Shown here piece after piece: positions 33,778 through 39,401 of a DNA stretch of 39,401 nucleotides. Under the pieces are notes generated by a model that did no database searches, was not told where the DNA came from, and saw nothing but the letters and a program-made list of their open reading frames with translations. Origin of the DNA: Erysipelotrichaceae bacterium (GTDB lineage Bacteria > Bacillota_I > Bacilli_A > Erysipelotrichales > Erysipelotrichaceae); assembly GCA_017432885.1 (NCBI GenBank), contig JAFRIE010000034.1, positions 1-39,401 of the forward strand. The letters are read 5' to 3'. The position numbers and the translations under genes are program-made. The number at the start of each line of letters is the position of its first letter. Positions within the stretch are counted from its first letter, which is position 1.

Positions 33778-34182
33778 ATGAGAGAACTGGCTTTCAGATT
33801 GAGAAGAGGTGACGATCTCCGTCAGAGTATTGAAGAAAAGTGCAAAGAGCTGCACATCAATACCGCCGTCGTTTTGAGCGGTGTAGGATGCGTCTACCGG
33901 ATGAAGATCCGTCTGGCGAACGCTGTCGAATATCTGGAAAGAGAAGAAGACTTCGAGATCGTTTCCTTGACAGGTACGGTATCCAGAGGCAAAGCACATA
34001 TCCATGTTTCTCTGGCGGATGACAGCGGCAACTGCATCGGCGGTCATCTGGAGAAAGGCTGTCTGATCAATACGACCTGCGAACTGGTTCTGGGTATTCT
34101 GGAAGAATACGAAACAAAACGGGAATTCGATCCCGAATCGGGATACGATGAAATCGTTTTTTCAAGAATAAAAGGAAGGTGA
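33778..34182 (+). CDS. PPC (DUF296) domain protein
   Basis: A 134-residue free-standing PPC/DUF296 protein; this domain is found in plant AT-hook proteins and as small trimeric proteins in bacteria. The family pattern is clear: LSGVGCVYRMKIRL, then KAHIHVSLADDSGNCIGGHL and a following GC in EKGCLINTTCEL. The conserved His residues and the Cys could bind a metal. No AT-hook is seen, so DNA binding is not assured. It is the first gene of a unit with two CobW GTPases, a context that favours a metal-related role. Confidence 0.83.
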   Translation: MRELAFRLRRGDDLRQSIEEKCKELHINTAVVLSGVGCVYRMKIRLANAVEYLEREEDFEIVSLTGTVSRGKAHIHVSLADDSGNCIGGHLEKGCLINTTCELVLGILEEYETKREFDPESGYDEIVFSRIKGR

Positions 34183-34187
34183 AGATT

Positions 34188-35153
34188 ATGATTAATGTTT
34201 ATATTGTTTCCGGTTTTCTAGGTGCAGGAAAGACAACTTTCATTCAGAAACTGCTAAAGGAAAAGAAATTTGATAAAGTGATGCTTCTGGAGAATGAATT
34301 CGGTGAAGTCGGTGTTGACAGCGCTTTTTTTGACAGTTCACTGAAGATCAGAGAAATAAACAACGGCTGTATCTGCTGCTCTCTGCAGGGGGATTTTGAA
34401 GATGCTTTGGAGGAAATCGAGGAGATGGGCGTTACCGATCTGCTGATTGAGCCTTCAGGCGTAGGCAAGCTGTCCGAGATTATCAACGTGATCCGAAGAG
34501 ATGAAGATTTCCGTATCGTTTCCCATATCTGTATTGTTGATGTTAAGACCTGCAGAAAGTATCACCTGAATTTCAAGGAATATTTTGATGATCAGGTCAA
34601 ATCGGCAAATGCCGTTATTCTGTCACATACTGATGTCACAGATGAAGAAAGCGTTAAGAAGGCGATTTCCATTGTTAAAGAACTCAACGGGGAAGCACAG
34701 ATCGTTTCCGATCCAGTCAGCGATTATTCGCTTGAAGAGCTTCTGGATATCATCGTGTCCGGAGGAGATCTGCTTCCGGAAATCGAAGAAGATGAGCATG
34801 ATCATCACGAACATCATCTTGATCACGAGCATCACCATGACCATGATCATCATCATGATCACGAGCATCACCATCACCATGATGATGACGACGAAGATGA
34901 GCCGTTCAAGAACATGATCCTCCATCCAAAGCATTCCTACAGTGAAGAGGATCTGGCTCATGCTTTAAGTGATATTCCGGAAGACATTATCCGAATCAAG
35001 GGATATGTGCATGGGAAACAGGGGATGCTGTATTTCAATTATGTGTTGAATGAATACCACATATTCACGGGACCGGAGAGGGAAGAAGCTCTGGTATCTG
35101 TAATCGGCACGGAGATCGATCACGATCGTTTTGAGGAGCTCTTCCATGATTAA
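34188..35153 (+). CDS. CobW/COG0523 GTPase with His-rich metal-binding segment
   Basis: A 321-residue COG0523 GTPase. G1 is GFLGAGKTT (9-17), the metal motif is C61-I-C63-C64 (GCICC), and IEPSGVGK follows. Residues 204-231 contain 19 His among Asp and Glu, then an acidic run (232-238); a short CobW C-terminal domain ends the protein. The NKxD guanine motif appears as S146-HTD149. Such proteins act as zinc or other metal chaperones (YciC/ZagA, YeiR, CobW, HypB-like). The ATG at 34188 follows AAGGTG; a GTG at 34179 overlaps the previous stop. No Zur-type operator was recognised, so the metal is unknown. Confidence 0.9.
   Translation: MINVYIVSGFLGAGKTTFIQKLLKEKKFDKVMLLENEFGEVGVDSAFFDSSLKIREINNGCICCSLQGDFEDALEEIEEMGVTDLLIEPSGVGKLSEIINVIRRDEDFRIVSHICIVDVKTCRKYHLNFKEYFDDQVKSANAVILSHTDVTDEESVKKAISIVKELNGEAQIVSDPVSDYSLEELLDIIVSGGDLLPEIEEDEHDHHEHHLDHEHHHDHDHHHDHEHHHHHDDDDEDEPFKNMILHPKHSYSEEDLAHALSDIPEDIIRIKGYVHGKQGMLYFNYVLNEYHIFTGPEREEALVSVIGTEIDHDRFEELFHD
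34797..34880 (+). repeat. His-codon-rich repeat tract inside the CobW gene
   Basis: Twenty-eight codons with 19 His, mostly CAT/CAC alternating with GAC/GAT/GAG. Short units such as CATGAC and CATCAT recur, which makes this tract prone to length changes by slippage. Confidence 0.85.
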
Positions 35154-36075
35154 ACCGGTATATGTCTTCTCCGGATTCCTGGATTCCGGAAAGACGCAGG
35201 CAATCAAAGAAACGCTGTATAATCCGCGTTTCAATGAAGGGGAACCTTCCCTAATCATCTGTTTTGAACAGGGCGATGTGGAATATGACGAGAAATTTCT
35301 GAAAGCCACCAATTCGCAAGTCATCTATATGGATTCCATCAAAGACCTAACAATTGAAAAGCAGAAAGAAATAGACCGCAACTACCGGGTCGAAAGAATC
35401 TTTCTGGAACTCAATGGTATGGAAGACGACAATATTCTGTATGAAACGGGTTTTATCCGCAATTGGGAACTTGCCCAGACACTGACGACGATCGATGCTT
35501 CCTGTTTCAATATCTATCTGACAAATATGCGTCAGTTCATGTACAACCATGTCGTGAATGCCGAAGTGGTGATCCTGAATCGATCGGATGATGCCGACAA
35601 ACGTTATCTGCGCAATAATCTGAAATCGATCAATCAGTATATCGAGCTGATATACGAAGATAAGGATGGCAACGTCACCAACAAAATCGAAGATGAGCTG
35701 TTTGATACTTCAAAGGATCTGGATATCAGCGACATCGATTACGGTCTGTGGTTCATGGATGCGATCGATAATCCGCAGAAATACGATCGAAAGAGACTTA
35801 GCATCAAGGTCCGGTATGTTGGCGATATTGAAGGATATCCGGATGTTCTGATGATGGGAAGGAAAGCGATGGTTTGCTGTGCAGCGGATACGACGGATAT
35901 TGCCTTGCCTTGTTTCAACCTGAAGAAAAAGGATATCGATACAAAGAAATACTATTACCTTAGCGGAACGGTCCGTTGTATAGAAAATGAAGAGGGGATC
36001 AGAATGTGTGCCCTTGATGTCGATTCCTGCAGGGAAGCTCCTGCACCGGATGAGGAATTTGTGAATTTCAACTAA
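35146..36075 (+). CDS. Divergent CobW-like GTPase with a CC-containing C-terminal domain
   Basis: A 309-residue protein with a P-loop GFLDSGKTQ (10-18) and a G4-like LNRSDDAD (144-151), so a COG0523-type GTPase. It lacks GCICC, and the IEPSG loop is replaced by LELNGM. The C-terminal part (about 218-298) has MVCCAADTTDIALPC (C244, C245) and YYLSGTVRC, which resembles the C-terminal domain of TIGR03943/DUF1980 (YcgQ-type) proteins; this similarity is from memory and needs a profile search. The ATG at 35146 overlaps the upstream CobW gene by eight bases, with GAGGAG before it. The pair is clearly co-translated. Confidence 0.78.
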   Translation: MIKPVYVFSGFLDSGKTQAIKETLYNPRFNEGEPSLIICFEQGDVEYDEKFLKATNSQVIYMDSIKDLTIEKQKEIDRNYRVERIFLELNGMEDDNILYETGFIRNWELAQTLTTIDASCFNIYLTNMRQFMYNHVVNAEVVILNRSDDADKRYLRNNLKSINQYIELIYEDKDGNVTNKIEDELFDTSKDLDISDIDYGLWFMDAIDNPQKYDRKRLSIKVRYVGDIEGYPDVLMMGRKAMVCCAADTTDIALPCFNLKKKDIDTKKYYYLSGTVRCIENEEGIRMCALDVDSCREAPAPDEEFVNFN

Positions 36076-36085
36076 AGGAGGGAAG

Positions 36086-36922
36086 ATGAATTTTATCAAA
36101 GCGATTTTATTCGGAATTATTGAAGGCATTACAGAATGGATGCCGATTTCTTCAACCGCCCATATGAAGATTCTGAATGTCTTTTTTCCTTTGGAAGTCA
36201 GCAGTGAATTCTATGATGTGTTTGAAGTTGTGATCCAGCTGGGAGCCATTCTGGCTCTGTTGCTGATTTTCTGGAACAAGATCTGGCCATTCGGGCATAG
36301 TGACAATCCTTTAGGAAAGGGTGCATTATCCGATATCAAGAAGGATAAGTTCTTTCTTTGGATCAAGATCGTTCTTGCCTGTCTGCCGGCAATCATCTTT
36401 GAACTGTTTCTCGATGATAAGTTAAGTCTCGTAAATGAGGACAATGAAATGAGAGTGATAGGCATTTCATTACTTGCGGTCGGCTTTGTTTTCCTCTTTG
36501 TAGAAATGATTGTAAAAAACAAGAAATTCACGGTTACAAATACTAAGAAGATCACGATTCTGCAGGCGATCGTCATCGGCCTGGCACAGTTGATAGCGGC
36601 GATTTTTCCGGGTGTATCCAGATCCGGAGCGACGATTATTGCCGCTCTGCTGGTCGGGATTTCCAGAAGTACAGCTACGGAGTTCACTTTTGAACTGGCG
36701 ATTCCGGTCATGTTCGGAGCCAGCCTGATGAAGATCCTGAAGTACGGGATGGCTTTCTCGGCTGCCGAGATTATGATCATGCTGTTTGGCTGCATCAGTG
36801 CTTTTATGGTCTCACTGTTCATGATCCGTTTTGTTTTGAACTATGTAAAAAGAAATACGTTTACGATATTCGGAATCTACAGGATCCTGATGGGGATTAT
36901 CGTTCTGATTTATTTGAGATAA
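36086..36922 (+). CDS. uppP: Undecaprenyl-diphosphatase UppP/BacA
   Basis: A 278-residue membrane protein with about eight hydrophobic segments that dephosphorylates undecaprenyl diphosphate to recycle the cell-wall lipid carrier. EGITEWMPISSTAHM (13-27) and PGVSRSGATI are the two active-site motifs. AAAGGAGG gives a strong ribosome binding site. It is ten bases after the second CobW gene. Bacitracin tolerance is a known effect of this family. Confidence 0.96.
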   Translation: MNFIKAILFGIIEGITEWMPISSTAHMKILNVFFPLEVSSEFYDVFEVVIQLGAILALLLIFWNKIWPFGHSDNPLGKGALSDIKKDKFFLWIKIVLACLPAIIFELFLDDKLSLVNEDNEMRVIGISLLAVGFVFLFVEMIVKNKKFTVTNTKKITILQAIVIGLAQLIAAIFPGVSRSGATIIAALLVGISRSTATEFTFELAIPVMFGASLMKILKYGMAFSAAEIMIMLFGCISAFMVSLFMIRFVLNYVKRNTFTIFGIYRILMGIIVLIYLR

Positions 36923-36923
36923 G

Positions 36924-38090
36924 ATGAATTATTCTTTATTAGCCGGTGTTTTTCTGGAAGGACTTCTGTCTTTTCTATCACCCTGTGTTTTACCGCTTCT
37001 GCCACTTTATCTTTCCTATCTGGCAGGAGATGGGAAGAAAACGAATGAAGAAGGCAATGTCTGGTATGACCCTGTAAAGACATCCGTATCAGCATTATTC
37101 TTTATTTCCGGAATTGCCTTGACTTTTGTTCTGCTGGGTTTTTCAATTGAATTTATCAGTGATTATATCGGCAGTTATTCGGAAGTCATATCTCTGGTTG
37201 GCGGAACGGTGCTGATTTTCTTCGGTCTGCACCAGACAGGTCTGATTCATATCGATATTCTGGAAAAGGAATTTAAAATCAAGGCCGATCTTCATCTTGA
37301 GAAGATGAATTACCTGAAAGCTTTTCTGCTTGGTTTTGTTTTCTCTCTTGGCTGGTCCCCGTGTATCGGACCGATGCTGGCGAACGCCATCCTGCTTGCC
37401 GCAAGTTCTTCAGAAGGGTATCTATATATCCTGTTTTATGCCTTGGGTCTGATCATTCCGTTTCTGGCTGCGGGGGTCTTCACTTCTGCTTTCCTGAACT
37501 GGCTAAAAGAAAAGAAAAACATTTTCCGTAAAGTTCTGATTCTTTCGGGAATCGTTATGATCTGTTTCGGGTCCTATATGATATATCGTGCCTCCAGAAC
37601 GATCGTTGCTTTGAAAAATATAGAACCGGTAAGTGTCAATGATGAGAACGAATCCACTGATGATATCGAGGCTTATCTTACTTCGTATGAATTTAAGGAT
37701 CAGGACGGAAATACTGTAAGACTGAGTGATTATCAAGGGAAATATCTGTTTCTGAACTTTAGTGCCACCTGGTGCACATACTGTAAAGAAGAGATTCCGA
37801 TCTATAAAGAGTTTTCCGAAAATGAAGATGTCATATGTCTTTATGTCATGTCTCCTTTGAATGAGGATAGCGATACGGCTATCGAAACTTACCTGAAAGA
37901 AAACAAGATCGTCTTGCCGACGATCATTGATGAAGACGGGATCCTGTTCTATTATCTACGTATTACGGGATATCCGACAGTATATGTGCTGGATCCCGAT
38001 ACTCGTTTTTCCGTATATGCTGCCGGAGCCTTATCCATGGATGGATTCAGCAGTCTGCTGGATTACGCCAAGGAACATTACGAAAAGTAG
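36924..38090 (+). CDS. CcdA-thioredoxin fusion, transmembrane thiol relay
   Basis: A 388-residue fusion. Residues 1-235 form a CcdA/DsbD-type membrane domain with about six segments and the two redox cysteines C21 (LSPCVLPLLP) and C147 (GWSPCIGPM). Residues 255-388 are a TlpA/ResA-like thioredoxin domain with the C284-T-Y-C287 active site, following a linker that should place it outside the membrane. It should carry electrons from cytosolic thioredoxin to its own outer domain and reduce extracytoplasmic disulfides. It starts one base after uppP, so co-transcription is likely. No cytochrome c genes are seen, so methionine sulfoxide reduction or protein repair is as likely as cytochrome maturation. 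Confidence 0.88.
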   Translation: MNYSLLAGVFLEGLLSFLSPCVLPLLPLYLSYLAGDGKKTNEEGNVWYDPVKTSVSALFFISGIALTFVLLGFSIEFISDYIGSYSEVISLVGGTVLIFFGLHQTGLIHIDILEKEFKIKADLHLEKMNYLKAFLLGFVFSLGWSPCIGPMLANAILLAASSSEGYLYILFYALGLIIPFLAAGVFTSAFLNWLKEKKNIFRKVLILSGIVMICFGSYMIYRASRTIVALKNIEPVSVNDENESTDDIEAYLTSYEFKDQDGNTVRLSDYQGKYLFLNFSATWCTYCKEEIPIYKEFSENEDVICLYVMSPLNEDSDTAIETYLKENKIVLPTIIDEDGILFYYLRITGYPTVYVLDPDTRFSVYAAGALSMDGFSSLLDYAKEHYEK

Positions 38091-38104
38091 AACTACTACT
38101 GTTT
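38085..38104. terminator. Weak hairpin between convergent genes
   Basis: AGTAG and CTACT arms surround the adjoining stop codons of the CcdA fusion gene and the phosphodiesterase gene, with short A/T tails on both sides. The stem is only five base pairs. Confidence 0.4.
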
Positions 38105-38902
38105 TGGTATAAAAGAATCAAAGATGAAGCACTGATAGTGCTTTTTCAGTATTTCTAGCTGTTCCTGCGATTTGACCGTCCAGGCGACACAGAATCCATT
38201 AAAAAACCTGGAAATAATTTGGAGAGACAAATTGCGGTAGTTTACACAATCATAGGCAATGTAATCCGGACGGGTATAAAAGTTCAGCAGCAGATTTGTG
38301 AGTGTAAATTTTACCACGGGGTGAAGAGGACTTTTTTTATCACTTAGATAGTTGTAGGACAGCTGGCCTCTGATGATCTGCGGTTCATGTACACGCAGAT
38401 ATCTTACGACCATCGGATTAAAGGATTCCATATTGTACAATCCCTTATAGTTTCTCATCATCTCGACAGTTCGTTTTGTTGTTTCGATATATCTGCCTTC
38501 CGCTTTGATTTCGACGACAAGCGGTGTATCCGGGTGGAGAACTTGCAGAACATCTGAAAAAAGAGGGATCTTTTCATTGGTATTTAAAAGCCTATAGGAA
38601 AGCAGTTCTTCATAGGAACATTCAGTGAGGTTTTTATCGATCCCGGTCATTCGATACAGGGAAGCATCATGGAATACGACCAGACGGTTATCGGTGGTAA
38701 GCTGGACGTCAAGTTCAATGCCGTATCCGTTTTTGACGGCCTTCCTAAAAGCCATCAGTGAATTCTCGGGAACATCACGGTTATTAAAAAGACCTCTGTG
38801 GGCAATATATCTTTTTGTATATGGTTCTAAGGAATCTTTCCTTTTAAGATTTGGAAAGATCAGATACAGATAAAGTAGAATCAAAAGAACAATAATCATC
38901 AT
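38096..38902 (-). CDS. Membrane-anchored glycerophosphodiester phosphodiesterase
   Basis: A 268-residue GDPD-family enzyme. One N-terminal hydrophobic segment (2-17) anchors it, probably with the catalytic domain outside. H35-R36 (IAHRG), E63-L-D65 (GIELDVQLT) and H78-D79 (VVFHDASL) are the metal and catalytic residues. It should release glycerol 3-phosphate from glycerophosphodiesters, or act on lipoteichoic-acid-type polymers. ATG at 38902 is six bases after TATAAT and lacks a Shine-Dalgarno sequence; the adjacent ATG at 38899 is an alternative. Confidence 0.9.
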   Translation of the reverse strand: MMIIVLLILLYLYLIFPNLKRKDSLEPYTKRYIAHRGLFNNRDVPENSLMAFRKAVKNGYGIELDVQLTTDNRLVVFHDASLYRMTGIDKNLTECSYEELLSYRLLNTNEKIPLFSDVLQVLHPDTPLVVEIKAEGRYIETTKRTVEMMRNYKGLYNMESFNPMVVRYLRVHEPQIIRGQLSYNYLSDKKSPLHPVVKFTLTNLLLNFYTRPDYIAYDCVNYRNLSLQIISRFFNGFCVAWTVKSQEQLEILKKHYQCFIFDSFIPKQ

Positions 38903-38908
38903 ACTTTC

Positions 38909-38914
38909 ATTATA
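38909..38914 (-). promoter_or_regulatory. -10 element six bases before the phosphodiesterase start
   Basis: A perfect TATAAT (38914-38909) is followed by GAAAGT and the ATG. It lies just beyond the U-run of the tuf terminator, so the two transcription units are separated by about 20 bases. Confidence 0.6.
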
Positions 38915-38921
38915 GCTTTTT

Positions 38922-38954
38922 TCACAAATAAAAACTCTCCGTTTCCGGAGAGTT
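38922..38954 (-). terminator. Terminator of tuf
   Basis: On the minus strand AACTCTCCG (38954-38946) pairs with CGGAGAGTT (38941-38933) around GAAA, then TTTTATTTG. It is a strong intrinsic terminator with a GAAA tetraloop. Confidence 0.88.
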
Positions 38955-38985
38955 ATTTATCATGAAACAATTTATCAGTTAGTAA

Positions 38986-39401
38986 TTATTTGATGATCTT
39001 TGTAACAGAGCCTGAACCTACTGTTCTGCCGCCTTCACGAATAGAGAACTTAGTTCCTTCTTCGATGGCGATAGGAGCGATCAGTTCAACTTCCATTTCA
39101 ACGTGGTCACCAGGCATAACCATTTCAGCACCGCCTAAACCCTTGACGATACCGGTTACGTCTGTTGTACGGAAATAGAACTGTGGACGGTAGTTCGCAA
39201 CGAACGGAGTATGTCTGCCGCCTTCATCCTTTGTTAATACGTAAACCTGCGCATTGAACTGAGTATGAGGAGTAACAGAACCCGGTTTTGCTAAGACCTG
39301 GCCTCTTTCAACTTCGTTTCTGTTAATACCACGAAGCAGAGCACCGATGTTGTCACCGGCTTCCGCCTGATCCAGCTGCTTGTGGAACATTTCCAGACCG
39401 G
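38986..39401 (-). CDS. tuf: Elongation factor Tu, C-terminal part
   Basis: The last 138 codons of EF-Tu; the frame runs off the right edge. The visible part covers the end of domain 2 ([20 protein letters not shown]) and all of domain 3 ([53 protein letters not shown]). It carries aminoacyl-tRNA to the ribosome. Codon use is strongly restricted, as expected for a highly expressed gene. The last Met-initiated frame (39390) is internal. Confidence 0.97.
   Translation of the reverse strand, partial: GLEMFHKQLDQAEAGDNIGALLRGINRNEVERGQVLAKPGSVTPHTQFNAQVYVLTKDEGGRHTPFVANYRPQFYFRTTDVTGIVKGLGGAEMVMPGDHVEMEVELIAPIAIEEGTKFSIREGGRTVGSGSVTKIIK

Noticed and set aside
34797..34880. CRISPR array or simple-repeat locus
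   Set aside because: The repeats are coding His/Asp/Glu codons without constant-length spacers. No CRISPR-like direct repeats were seen elsewhere in the window.
34585..34961. ORFs rich in Met, Ile and Thr over the CobW His tract on both strands
   Set aside because: They arise from the CAT/CAC and GAT repeats of the real gene in other frames.

Overview
The window is a gene-dense piece of a low-to-mid GC Bacillota chromosome. Gene content and style (ScpAB, EF-Tu, DeoD, GlgCDAB, an FMN riboswitch before ribU, a Lys/Glu-tailed class A PBP, short AT-rich intergenic gaps) suggest a gut or oral Erysipelotrichia-type bacterium. That placement is inference. No prophage, transposase, CRISPR array or integron is visible, and no gap without a gene exceeds about 200 bases.

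Layout. 1-133: two tRNA genes (Gln, cut by the window edge, and Tyr) on the minus strand with a promoter at 175-203. 312-1618: a small lipoprotein gene overlapping a metallo-beta-lactamase-fold hydrolase gene. 1625-3221 (minus): a SIS-domain sugar-phosphate protein and ribose-5-phosphate isomerase B, divergent from scpA-scpB (3275-4619). 4631-5926: a DUF523 gene divergent from an Mrp/NBP35-type Fe-S carrier. 5982-8491: methyltransferase, tRNA-Trp (minus), and an acetyltransferase overlapping a GT4 glycosyltransferase. 8553-11099: deoD-rbsK-M19 dipeptidase. 11123-14298: a nucleotidyltransferase (minus) and glpK (plus) diverge, and glpK converges on a sirtuin (minus). 14357-15065: FMN riboswitch and ribU. 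15152-18424: a tail-anchored low-complexity protein, cmk and der. 18454-21621 (minus): a large class A penicillin-binding protein. 21670-25532: aminopeptidase P, exonuclease III and PepV-type dipeptidase. 25594-33696: a HAD phosphatase, a pullulanase-type debranching enzyme and glgC-glgD-glgA-glgB, a nearly complete glycogen synthesis and debranching locus. 33778-38090: a PPC/DUF296 protein, two unlike CobW-family GTPases (one with a 28-residue His-rich segment, one with a different C-terminal domain carrying a CC motif), uppP, and a CcdA-thioredoxin fusion. 38096-39401 (minus): a membrane-anchored glycerophosphodiester phosphodiesterase and the 3' part of tuf.

The most striking signal is architectural. 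At least eight genes that begin a transcription unit have no Shine-Dalgarno sequence; instead a TANNNT hexamer, often in extended form (TGn before it), ends 6 to 8 bases before the start codon. This is the geometry of leaderless mRNAs. Operon-internal genes and other first genes nearby have clear GGAGG-type sites, so two translation-initiation modes seem to coexist. A second recurrent feature is that stop codons sit inside the hairpin of the intrinsic terminator, often one shared by two convergent genes.
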